Part shown: piece by piece, positions 11,311-21,163 of the stretch
How positions within the stretch are numbered: the stretch's first letter is position 1
How the letters are laid out: each line of letters starts with the position of its first letter
DNA from: Heliocidaris erythrogramma
Lineage: Eukaryota; Echinodermata; Echinoidea; Camarodonta; Echinometridae
Reading direction: 5' to 3'
Assembly (NCBI GenBank): GCA_025617745.1
Contig: CM046854.1
Coordinates: forward strand, 57,252,258-57,316,257
Length of the DNA: 64,000 nucleotides
The notes under the pieces: generated by a model
Database searches by the model: none
What the model was told of the DNA's origin: nothing
The model's input: only the letters and a program-made list of their open reading frames with translations
Made by a program: the position numbers and the translations under genes

Positions 11311-14300
11311 ATGCCTCCGCCCACCGAAGGTGGGTGCCGGAGGCATTATGTTTTCGGGTTGTCCGTCCGTCCGTCCGTCTCGTTACGCGATATCTGAAGA
11401 ATCATTTGAGGTAAGAACCTCAAACTTGGTACTAGTATGTTTCCCTATACGAAGATGAACTGATTAGATTTTGGGGTAAGGAGGTCAAAGGTCAGAGGTC
11501 ACAGAGGTCAATTTACATGAAATTACATGAAATTCTTGGTTTTTAGCACCGTTACCGCGATATCTCAAGAACTATTTGAGGTAAGAACTTCAAACTTGGT
11601 ACCAGTATGTATCCCCATAGAAAGAGGAACTGATTAGATTTTGGGGTAGGTAGGTCAAAGTTCAGAGGTCACAGAGGTCAATTTACATGAAATTACATGG
11701 AATTACTGGTTTTTAGCACCGTTACCGCGATATCTCAAGAACTATTTGAGGTGAGAACTTCAAACTTGGTACTAGTATGTTTCCCTATACGAATATGAAG
11801 TGATTAGATTTTAGGGTAATGAGGTCAAAGGTCAGAGGTCACAGAGGTCAATTTACATGAAATAACATGAAATTCTTGGTTTTTAGCACCGTTACCGCGA
11901 TATCTCAAGAACTGTTTGAGGTGAGAACTTCAAACTTGGTACCAGTATGTATCCCCATAGAAAGATGAAATGATTAGATTTTGGGTAAGAAGGTCAGAGG
12001 TCACAGAGGTCAATTTACATGAAATTACATAGAATTACTGGTTTTTAGCACCGTTACCGCGATATCTCAAGAACTGTCTGAGGTGAGAACTTCAAACTTG
12101 GTACTAGTATGTATCCCTATACGAAGATGAAGTGATTAGATTTTGGGGTAAGGAGGTCAAAGGTCAGAGGTCACAGAGGTCAATTTACATGAAATTACAT
12201 GAAATTCTTGGTTTTTAGCACCGTTACCGCGATATCTCAAGAACTGTTTGAGGTGAGAACTTCAAACTTGGTACCAGTATGTATCCCCATAGAAAGAGGA
12301 ACTGATTAGATTTTGGGGTAGGTAGGTCAAAGTTCAGAGGTCACAGAGGTCAATTTACATGAAATTACATGGAATTACTGGTTTTTAGCACCGTTACGAT
12401 ATCTCAAGAACTATCTGAGGTGAGAACTTCAAACTTGGTACCATTATGTATCCCCATAGAAAGATGAACTGATTAGATTTTGGGGTAAGGAGGTCAAAGG
12501 TCAGAGGTCACAGAGGTCAATTTACATGAAATTACATGGAATTACTGGTTTTTAGCACCGTTACCGCGATATCTCAAGAACTATCTGAGGTGAGAACTTC
12601 AAACTTGGTACCAGTATGTATCCCCATAGAAAGATGAACTGATTTGATTTTGGGGTAAGTAGGTCAAAGGTCAGAGGTCACAGAGGTCAATTTACATGAA
12701 ATTACATGAAATTCTTGGTTTTTAGCACCGTTACCACGATTTCTGAAGAACTATTTGAGGTAAGAACTTCAAACTTGGTACCAGTATGTATCCCCATAGA
12801 AAGAGGAACTGATTAGATTTTGGGGTAGGTTGGTCAAAGTTCAGAGGTCACAGAGGTCAATTTACATGAAATTACATGGAATTACTGGTTTTTAGCACCG
12901 TTACCGCGATATCTCAAGAACTATTTGAGGTGAGAACTTCAAACTTGGTACTAGTATGTTTCCCTATACGAAGATGAACTGATTAGATTTTGGGGTAAGG
13001 AGGTCAAAGGTCAGAGGTCACAGAGGTCAATTTACATGAAATTACATGAAATTCTTGGTTTTTAGCACCGTTACCGCGATATCTCAAGAACTGTTTGAGG
13101 TGAGAACTTCAAACTTGGTACCATTATGTATCCCCATAGAAAGATGAAATGATTAGATTTTGGGGTAAGTAGGTCAAAGGTCAGAGGTCACAGAGGTCAA
13201 TTTACATGAAATTACATAGAATTACTGGTTTTTAGCACCGTTACCGCGATATCTCAAGAACTATCTGAGGTGAGAACTTCAAACTTGGTACTAGTATGTT
13301 TCCCTATACGAAGATGAACTGATTAGATTTTGGGGTTAGGAGGTCAAAGGTCAGAGGTCACAGAGGTCAATTTACATGAAATTACATGAAATTCTTGGTT
13401 TTTAGCACCGTTACCGCGATATCTCAAGAACTGTTTGAGGTGAGAACTTCAAACTTGGTACCAGTATGTATCCCCATAGAAAGAGGAACTGATTAGATTT
13501 TGGGGTAGGTAGGTCAAAGTTCAGAGGTCACAGAGGTCAATTTACATGAAATTACATGGAATTACTGGTTTTTAGCACCGTTACGATATCTCAAGAACTA
13601 TCTGAGGTGAGAACTTCAAACTTGGTACCATTATGTATCCCCATAGAAAGATGAACTGATTAGATTTTGGGGTAAGTAGGTCAAAGGTCAGAGGTCACAG
13701 AGGTCAATTTACATGAAATTACATGGAATTACTGGTTTTTAGCACCGTTACCACGATATCTCAAGAACTATCTGAGGTGAGAACTTCAAACTTGGTACCA
13801 GTATGTATCCCCATAGAAAGATGAACTGATTTGATTTTGGGGTAAGTAGGTCAAAGGTCAGAGGTCACAGAGGTCAATTTACATGAAATTACATGAAATT
13901 CTTGGTTTTTAGCACCGTTACCGCGATTTCTGAAGAACTATTTGTGGTAAGAACTTCAAACTTGGTACCAGTATGTATCCCCATAGAAAGAGGAACTGAT
14001 TAGATTTTGGGGTAGGTAGGTCAAAGTTCAGAGGTCACAGAGGTCAATTTACATGAAATTACATGGAATTACTGGTTTGTAGCACCGTTACCGCGATATC
14101 TCAAGAACTATCTGAGGTGAGAACTTCAAACTTGGTACCAGTATGCATCCCAATAGAAAGATGAACTGATTAGATTTTGGGGTAAGTAGGTCAAAGGTCA
14201 GAGGTCACAGAGGTCAATTTACATTAAATTACATGAAATTACTGGTTTTTAGCCTCGTTATCAAATATTTCTAGAACAGTTTGAGCCATCAACTGAATTT

Positions 14301-14338
14301 AGGCGGAGGCATATAGGAGACGCAGTCGCATTCATCTT
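11311..14338 (+). mobile_element. Tsp/pearl-like element with internal tandem repeats (Helentron-related class)
   Basis: The 5' end is a hairpin (ATGCCTCCGCCCACC / GGTGGG...CGGAGGCAT) followed by GTCCGTCCGTCCGTC. The core is about 17 copies of a 170-bp monomer, and the 3' end is TTAGGCGGAGGCATATAGGA then GCATTCATCTTG. The same ends bound a shorter copy at 45.67-46.69 kb. It interrupts the right arm of the TTAA element within a T run and no clear target duplication is seen. Sea urchin Tsp and bivalve pearl elements share this architecture and have been linked to Helentron-derived non-autonomous elements; applying that here is an inference. Confidence 0.75.
11375..14270 (+). repeat. About 17 tandem copies of a 170-bp monomer with 7-monomer higher-order repeat
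   Basis: The monomer starts at GTTACCGCGATATCTCAAGA and includes CTTCAAACTTGGTAC and GGTCAGAGGTCACAGAGGTC. Starts fall at about 11375, 11551, 11721, 11891, 12053, 12223, 12393 and so on. Variant marks (TACTAG or ACCAG/ACCATT; TTTCCCTATACGAAG or TATCCCCATAGAAAG; ATTCTTGG or ATTACTGG) make the order A B | A C A B D E B | A C A B D E B | end. A seven-monomer block of about 1.18 kb is thus duplicated in tandem. Confidence 0.85.
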
Positions 14339-14390
14339 GTTCTCTATTTATTCAAATCAACTTTTTGTTAGGGTGGACTTGGCCTTTAAA

Positions 14391-14960
14391 TAAAGTAGAG
14401 GTTAGAGCAGTGTACCTGAATGCCCACATGGAAGGCATTTTTTAACAGAAAGAGTTGTAAAGAGTTGTTAATGCAAATCTATAACTCCCAAAAGATCGTA
14501 AATGAATGTTAAACAGACTGCAACCAAAAGAACTTGAAAGCAAATTCCAAAGCATTTATGAATGCAAAATCATATTTATAAAATATCACTAACTCAAGAA
14601 ATGGCAATATACTATTCATTGTCAAAGTTGAATATCAATAATAGTAAATCCTAGTCATCATCAGCATACAACATGGGGAATGAGGAATATTTACCTGTCT
14701 AATAATTTGATAAAAATTGATATACTTTATCAATCTATGTTCCTAAACCTTTTATCTATAAAATAACATGATTGTGTTGAACGTTAGTATTCTTATATGC
14801 AAAATGTAACATTCAAATGTTTAAACATATTTGTTTTCTTATAGGGAGGTTGTGTTTACATTTTTTTTTTTTAAATACAGATTGTGGAAACAAAAATTAT
14901 GTTGGCTATAATTCTTATTTAAATTAAAAGTTAGGCCAATATATTTTTATGCAAACATAT
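14391..14960 (+). other. Intron sequence, no recognised gene
   Basis: Up to about 14437 it continues the LRR-unit intron (AGGTTAGAGCAGTGTACCTG). After that the sequence is AT-rich and unassigned. Confidence 0.4.
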
Positions 14961-16084
14961 ACCCCCCCCCCCCCCCCCCCCCCCCCCGTGTTCAAGTTAT
15001 TTAACAACAGGAATGTTAGAGATGTGAAGCTTTGACTTTGTAACAGCACCAACCCACTAATAAGCTTTGTGTTTTAAGGCTCATCTTATTGGACTTATTT
15101 GCATAAATGATCATCCCTATTTGGTAACATCAACAAGAGTGTGTCACTCAATAATATTGATGTGGCCCCTTTCGAGCAGCATTGGGGCGTGGTCACGCAG
15201 TGAGCGTTACATTCAGTTTGTATTGTTGTCTAAATCAATAGATCAAGGTATCCCCTTTCAGGAAAGTAAAATGAACCCACGTATAATGACGTTTCCATTA
15301 TTTTGAATAATACCGATATTAGAATGTGTGTAATTCATTGTTGAAATTCTTGAACCTTTTTGACATCCAAATTGCTGATTTAAAATCTTCCCATTTTTAC
15401 CAGGCATATAAAGAGATGACATTGGTTATTATGTATCCAAGGGTATTCATTTGAATTGCAACCGAGCAACATTTTTGTTTAATTTCTTAGGTATTCACAA
15501 CAGAATTGTTGTGAACATACCCCCCCCCCCCCCCATAGCTTTCAAAATCTATGTCATTGAAATCCTTTTTTTTAGTGTTCAAGTTATTTAACAACAGGAA
15601 TGTTAGAGATGTGAAGCTTTGACTTTGTAACAGCACCAACCCCCTAATAAGCTTTGTGCTTTAAGGCTCATCTTATTGGACTTATTTGCATAAATTATCA
15701 TCCCTATTTGGTAACATCAACAAGAGTGTGCGCTCAATAATATTGATGTGGCTCCTTTCGAGCGGCATTGGGGCGTGGTCACGCAGTGAGAGTTACATTC
15801 ATTTTGTATTGTCGTGTAAATCAATAGATCAAGGTATCCCCTTTCAGGAAAGTAAATGAACCCACGTATAACGACGTTTGCATTATTTCGAATAATACCG
15901 ATTTCAGAATGTGTGTAATTCATTGTTGAAATTCTTGAACCTTTTTGACATCCAAATTGCTGATTTAAAATCTTCCCATTATTACCAGGCATATAAAGAG
16001 ATTACATTGGTTATTATGTATCCAATGGTATTCATTTGAATTGTAACTGAGCAACATTTTTGTTGTTTAATTTCTTAGGTATTT
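14961..16084 (+). repeat. Direct duplication of about 500 bp with poly-C tracts
   Basis: The segment at about 14988-15494 (starts GTGTTCAAGTTATTTAACAA, ends AATTTCTTAGGTATT) recurs at about 15574-16084 with a few percent divergence; the offset is about 586 bp. A C homopolymer of about 27 precedes copy one (14961-14987) and another of about 14 lies in the spacer (15521-15534). No coding function is seen; small open stretches in either copy are not conserved between the two. Confidence 0.8.
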
Positions 16085-16270
16085 TCTAGGGAGCATAGAA
16101 ATGCAACCATGTATATAATCCACTTTCTTTCTCCATTCTTCATTTTCTTTCAATGTTTTTTGTTCCTTTTTTAAAAAATCTTCTCATCACGCCCCCCGGA
16201 ATTTTCTTTTTCATTGTCCAAGCACTCCAAATTCATTATATCGTATTGCATACCAATTTGTTCTTCATTC

Positions 16271-18545
16271 ATGGATCTGGATGATATATTAAATGATGAA
16301 CTATTTAATTCTCAGAGCAAATACTATACTGCAAAAGAATTCATTTCCACTTTTAATTCAACAAACCAAAATGGTAAACGAAAAATTTTCAGCGTAATAC
16401 ACATAAATATCCGAAGTTTGCAAAAGAACTTTGATACTTTCAATGAATTTTTATCCATATTAAATTCATTTCCTTTTTCTATAATAGCTTTGACAGAGAC
16501 ATGGTTACACTCAACGACACCTCCCATATTTGATATTGAGAATTACACATTTAACCATATAGATCGCAAAAATGGTAAGGGAGGCGGTGTTGCGTTTTAT
16601 ATTCACAATAATCTGCATTATAAAGTGAGGCATGATATTATAATTAACGGCGTAGAAACCCTATTCATAGAAATTATTGACGATAACTATAAAAATAAAA
16701 TAGTCGGTGTAATTTATAGACCACCTAACAACATAGCTGATATATTTTTAGATAAATTAGAATCATGTCTTGAAACCGTATCTCGAGAAAACAAAGATAT
16801 TTACCTCATGGGTGATTTTAATATAGATCTCTCTTTGCCTTACACTGCCCTTGGGCAACATTTTACTAATTTATTATCATCATTTTCTTTCAAACCTCTT
16901 ACTGACAAACCTACGAGGATTACAAATACAACACATACAATAATTGACAACATCATCTCAAACGTGCTGAGTAGAGATAGTAATGGAATAATATATTACG
17001 ATATTTCAGACCATCTACCAATTTTCACGATATGTTCAGATAATAAACGCTTACATCAACATTCAAATAAAGAACACATTACTCGACGAAAAGAAACCAA
17101 ACGCAACATAGAGTCCCTAAAAACAGATTTGAGTACAGAAAGTTGGCAAGATGTTCTTCATGCGACAAATGTTAATAGTTCATATGAAATATTTATAAAC
17201 AAACTTCTTCATTATTATGATAAAAATGTGCCTCTGACAAGAATAACTTCTAGCAAAAAGAAGAATAAACAACCGTGGATCACTCAAGGAATAATAAAAT
17301 CAATATTTACTCGTAATAGATTATATAAAATATCACTTAAATCACCTACTTTGGCACATCAAAACAAATATAAAAAATACCGTAATAGGTTAACTTCTAT
17401 TATCCGTTTAGCACGAAAATCATATTTTTCTGACAAAATTGAAAGCAATAAAGACAATAACAAAACATTATGGCATACAATTAATGAAATGTTAGGCAAA
17501 AAAAGAGAAAATGCACAAAATGTTGAATTTTTAGTGAATGGAAATTACATTAAAGACAATGGTCTTATTGCTGATGCATTTGATACATATTTCACCAATG
17601 TTGGCCCAAAATTGGCCTCAAAAATTGTTACTAATGATAATGATTTTTCACAATATCTAAATAATCATACCGACCACTCATTATTTTTTAATCCAACGAA
17701 TGTTCATGAAATTTTAGAAATTGTTCAATCTCTAAGTCCTTCTAAATCTAGTGGCCATGATGGAATAAGTGTATATCTATTAAAACAAATTATTCATTTC
17801 CTGGTTTCGCCGCTGGCACATATTTTTAATCTATCTCTTTCCCAGGGAATTTTTCCTGATTCACTAAAACTTGCCAAAATAATTCCAATATTTAAAAAAG
17901 ACGACCCATGCCGTATCACAAATTATCGCCCAATCTCGTTGTTACCAAGCTTTTCTAAAATACTTGAAAAAATTGTTTACAAACGTTTATACTCTTTTTT
18001 GGATATGAATAAATTATTAATCCCCAACCAATATGGCTTCAGAAAAAATCATTCGACTGACTACGCAATCTTACAACTTTACGACAAAATAACTGATTCA
18101 TTTTCAAAAAAGGAGCACACTGTTGGGGTTTTTATGGATTTATCGAAGGCATTCGATACAATGGATCATGCTATATTATTATGTAAATTAAAGACATATG
18201 GCATCAGAGGGATCGTACTTTCCTGGTTTAAGGACTACTTAGATAATAGACGCCAATATGTTAGTTTCAAATCCAAATCATCTAATATATGTACTGTGAA
18301 ATGTGGAGTACCACAGGGCTCAATCTTAGGGCCCTTGCTGTTTTTAATATATATGAATGATATTTTCAATGCATCACCTTTACTAACATATGTTTTATTT
18401 GCAGATGATACTAACATATTTTATTCACACCTAAATCTAAACATGCTTGTTACAACTCTGAATCTAGAGCTAAAGAAATTATCATTGTGGTTTAAATCCA
18501 ATAAACTCTCTCTCAATATAAATAAAACAAACTTCATGTACTTTA
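16271..18545 (+). CDS. LINE ORF2: endonuclease and reverse transcriptase, N-terminal part
   Basis: The first ATG (MDLDDILNDELF) is taken as start; an in-frame TTG lies 57 nt upstream. The APE-type endonuclease spans about residues 40-270: HINIRSL, LTETWL, GGGVAFYIH, VIYRPP, GDFNID near residue 181, and SDHLPIF near 246. The RT follows: SGHDGIS, NYRPISLLPSFSKILE near 551, QYGFRKNHST, LSKAFDT, GVPQGSILGPLLF, and FADDTN near 711. All expected catalytic residues are visible. The product would nick target DNA and reverse-transcribe the element RNA. The frame leads straight into the insertion at 18546, which adds a stop a few codons on, so this copy is inactive. The clade within CR1/Jockey is uncertain. 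Confidence 0.9.
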
Positions 18546-18886
18546 GGATTTGAGGGTTTGCATGGTGAAGTTGTAATTCAGAAAAAAGGTTTGCGGTACA
18601 ACCATTGTTTTCTTTTCAACGCAGGATTCGATTGATGTCACTTATCCTTTCAATGCAGGTACCTTGATGTTATTTATCCTTTCAATGTAGGTACTTTGAT
18701 GTTACTGTTACTATTTCTTTCTATGTTATTTGTTTGCATCCATTTTATTAAGTGAATTGCTGCTTCATATATAAATTCTGCTGATTTATTCGCTCTTCTC
18801 ATTCTCCTGACGACGGCCAGAGCATTCTGACCGGAACGTGGAGTTATTCCAACTCACATGGTTGTACCGCAAACCTTTTTTCTGAA
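18546..18886 (+). mobile_element. Short Penelope-related insertion (341 bp) with 13-bp target duplication
   Basis: It interrupts the LINE RT and is flanked by TTCATGTACTTTA at 18533-18545 and 18887-18899. An internal inverted pair (AAAAGGTTTGCGGTACAACC near 18585-18604 and its reverse complement near 18859-18879) almost reaches both ends; the left end carries an extra 5' part with GGTTTGCATGGTG. Similar left-end and inverted motifs bound the Penelope-like palindrome at 26898-34019. A hammerhead-like motif sits near its right end. It has no coding capacity. Confidence 0.75.
18807..18840 (+). ncRNA. Hammerhead-ribozyme-like motif, degenerate
   Basis: CTGACGA (fits CUGANGA) is followed by a 7-bp stem with one mismatch (CGGCCAG / CTGACCG) and GAACGTG where GAAACGTC would be expected. 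It resembles the motif at 28511-28543 but is imperfect. Hammerhead motifs are known in Penelope-like elements. Activity is doubtful. Confidence 0.35.
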
Positions 18887-18889
18887 TTC

Positions 18890-19583
18890 ATGTACTTTAA
18901 ACACATTAATTCTACACATGTATTTCGTAATAATATTTTCATTGATGACATGCCCGTTACCGAAAAACATGAAACAAAATTTTTAGGTATATTAATCGAC
19001 TCAAATGTAACTTGGAATAGTCACGTTCGTAACATTAGCATGTTGGTAGCAAGAGGCATAGGTATTTTATATAAAATTCAAATATTATCTTTCTCAAAGA
19101 TCGCTATTAATGCTTTACAACTCATTTATTTTGTCACATATATCGTACTGTAACATAGTTTGGGGAAATAGTAACAAAATGAATATAGACACTATGTTGC
19201 GTCTTCAAAAGAAAGCACTCCGTATCTGTTCTCATTCTCATTATTTAGCCCACACCGATCCTATATTTCATAAGTTCAAAACATTGAAAATTAACGATAT
19301 TCATGCCTACCAAACTGCTATATTTATGTATAAATATTCCACTAACGCTACACCAATATCCTTTCATAATATTTTTATCTACAACAGAGATGTCCATTCC
19401 TACCCGACACGACATTCATCTGATCTTCATTTAACAAATCCAAAATTAATAATAGCTCAAAAAACGATAAGACATCATGGTCCAGATGTTTGGAATAATT
19501 TACCTCATGATATTAAACACGCTGTATCTCTTTTTTCTTTTAAAGCTTCGTTAAAGAAGTATTTGCTATCCACTTATTCGTAA
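18890..19583 (+). pseudogene. LINE ORF2, C-terminal part beyond the insertion
   Basis: It continues the LINE polyprotein after the 341-bp insertion: KHINSTHVFRNN, then KFLGILIDSNVTW, a typical thumb/C-terminal LINE motif. The tail YNSFILSHISYCNIVWGN, PDVWNNLPHDIK and SFKASLKKYLL lies in a second frame from about 19110, so a frameshift sits around 19110-19150. These tail motifs are common to CR1, L2 and Jockey-like LINEs. It ends at a TAA at 19581-19583, followed by the 3' UTR. Confidence 0.85.
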
Positions 19584-19965
19584 ACTTCTCACCTGCACGT
19601 GCACCCACTTGCACACACTTCACTTCACTTCAATCCCTTTCCTTCCCCTTTTTTTTTTTTAGTAAATATTTGTTTTTCCAGTTAGTGACATCGCTTTTAT
19701 GATATAGACATTTATATTAATTATGGTTTCCATGTAGCCCTTTCCACTGGCTGCTATTCATTCAAGCATTTTGCTTAAGATAGCTGGCCCCTGCATTTCT
19801 GTTAATTCTACTTGTTCATTTCGATTTATAATCATGTCTTTATTCTGTTGTCATTATTTAACTGTCACATTTTTGAATTTGAACAATTATGTTGTATACT
19901 ATAATTGTAAATTTGTTATTTGATTTGACAATAAATGCAGAAACTCCTGCAAAAAAACAAAAAAC

Positions 19966-20259
19966 TCCAAGTTAACTTCCAAAATATTATTTTTCCTTAT
20001 AATGCAGTTTATTGATGTATGATTCAGTTATCACATGGTGGTTGAGAACTTCTGATTATCTACAAATTGATTTTTCTTCTTGAGATTTATTTATTTTTGC
20101 ATTTTCAAACAAATTGCTCTTTCTTTGCTATCATGGCATAATTACACAGAAAAAATTGGAAAGATAAGTATGTACATATACCTGTATTTAATAGAGTAAT
20201 GTGGCTAGGGGAATTTGCCAAGATAAATGACATACTATCTTCAATGTTTATGTCTTCAG
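19966..20259 (+). other. LRR-unit intron upstream of exon 3
   Basis: This sequence (AACTCCAAG-type start, GATTCAGTTATCACA, AAATTGATTTTTCTTC, CTTTGCTATCATGGCATAAT) is repeated before exons 4 and 5 and in a diverged form before exons 6 and 7. It defines the duplicated unit. It ends with acceptor ATGTCTTCAG. Confidence 0.75.
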
Positions 20260-20454
20260 GTCCACACTGTAACTTTGGAAATGCCAATCCAAGATCTGAC
20301 GAGACAAAACCGACAACTGTCACCATCAGCCTGCTGTGGCCTTGCAAGTGCACTTTGCACCATGCCCAACCTGAGAGAGCTGACACTGGAATGTGTGACA
20401 TCTCTCCGTGATGAGTTCTATTCTACCTTTGGTGAAAAGGCATCGTCCATCAAG
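20260..20454 (+). CDS. LRR exon 3 of an NLR-like receptor gene (65 codons, phase 0-0)
   Basis: It begins VHTVTLEMPIQDL and contains SACCGLASALCTMPNLRELT then SLRDEFYSTFGEKASSIK: two RI-type LRR segments. The acceptor ATGTCTTCAG ends at 20259 and the donor is AAG/GTACAT at 20455. At 195 nt it is eight codons longer than the 171-nt exons; the extra residues lie before SPSACCGLA. The sequence is almost the same as exon 4 (26312-26506), showing a recent duplication of the unit. The minus-strand open frame across it is a shadow. Role in ligand sensing is inferred from the NLR family. Confidence 0.85.
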
Positions 20455-20529
20455 GTACATTCACCTACATGTGTGGGTAGATCCAAACAAACGTAATTGA
20501 AACTAGAAATGTCCTTGTACAGTTGTACA

Positions 20530-20940
20530 CTCATTCTCATATGCAGGACCAGTTAATCGGTTGGACTATGCATAAACCTCTAACACAACATCTCGGCCTA
20601 CTGTATGTAATAAAGAAAAGAAGAGACTTTTAAAAAGAAACTCAAAACCAAACATGATTTTAGCTAGTTCATATCATCTGTTGTGAGCTAGAAGGGCGTT
20701 AACCTTGTGTGATATGCTGTTAATCGACACCTTTCTGGCTTTCAGTGTACAATATACATACATTCCCATTTTAAAGTGTCTTGATATTTGTTATATTATG
20801 TCTAATCATTGATAATTAGTATATTGAATACTCTTATGTTATTGTTCCCATTTGTATCAGTGCTCTTATCAGTGCTCTTATCAGTGCTCTGATCAGCATG
20901 CTGTAAAAGCAAAACAGTTAATGTTCACTTAAATAAGTAG
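20530..20940 (+). repeat. LRR-unit intron block, copy of 10365-10747 and 26582-26897
   Basis: Contains CATCTCGGCCTACTGTATG, GAGCTAGAAGGGCGTTA and a short tandem TCAGTGCTCTTA repeated two to three times. It is shared almost unchanged with the other copies but absent after exons 5, 6 and 7, where a different intron follows. Confidence 0.75.
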
Positions 20941-21163
20941 AGGTTAGAGCAGTGTACCTGAATGTCCATGGAAGGCAACTCCAAGTCAACTTCCAAAAAA
21001 ATTATTTTTCCTTATAATGCAGTGTAATCTTTATCCATTTTGATGTGTGATTCAGTTATCACAGGGTGGTTGAGAACCTCTTATTATCTTGTGCGTGAGT
21101 GGTCAAAATTGTGGTTTGCAGTAAACACACATTTGATCCACATCACAACACCAATTTTACTAC

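Larger units (their letters stand above)
10752..14385. mobile_element. TTAA-target foldback element (non-autonomous), host of a nested Tsp-like element
   Basis: The ends AGGCCAAGTCCACCC and GGGTGGACTTGGCCT are exact inverted repeats flanked by TTAA at 10748-10751 and 14386-14389. The inverted arms extend about 245 bp (the left arm carries AAATGAGGGAACCAGTGATG; the right arm has its reverse complement at about 11165-11192). The right arm is split at about 11311 by a 3-kb Tsp-like insertion and resumes at about 14338. TTAA duplication is typical of piggyBac-like elements, but no transposase is present, so the superfamily is tentative. Both flanks continue the same LRR-unit intron sequence found uninterrupted at 20.93 kb, which confirms the boundaries. 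Confidence 0.85.
16085..19965 (+). mobile_element. Non-LTR retrotransposon (APE-endonuclease type LINE, CR1/Jockey-like group)
   Basis: An ORF of endonuclease then reverse transcriptase is followed by a 3' UTR with an A-rich end (AATAAATGCAGAAACTCCTGC then an A run) at about 19930-19965. The right flank resumes LRR-unit intron sequence (ACTCCAAGTTAACTTCC). The left boundary is not sharp and no separate first ORF was found, so it may be 5'-truncated. A 341-bp element is inserted at 18546-18886. The AT-rich codon use differs strongly from the GC-balanced DIRS elements in this window. Confidence 0.85.

Noticed and set aside
11375-14270. Regular repeats that might suggest a CRISPR array
   Set aside because: Repeats are 170 bp, contiguous and without unique spacers, in an animal genome; it is a tandem array inside a mobile element.
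15067-15992. Open frames in the duplicated 500-bp segments
   Set aside because: They lie on different strands in the two copies and are not conserved between them.
20105-20401. Minus-strand open frame across LRR exon 3 (also at 26193-26453 and 37523-37795)
   Set aside because: Antisense shadow of the LRR exon and its intron; conserved only because the unit is duplicated.
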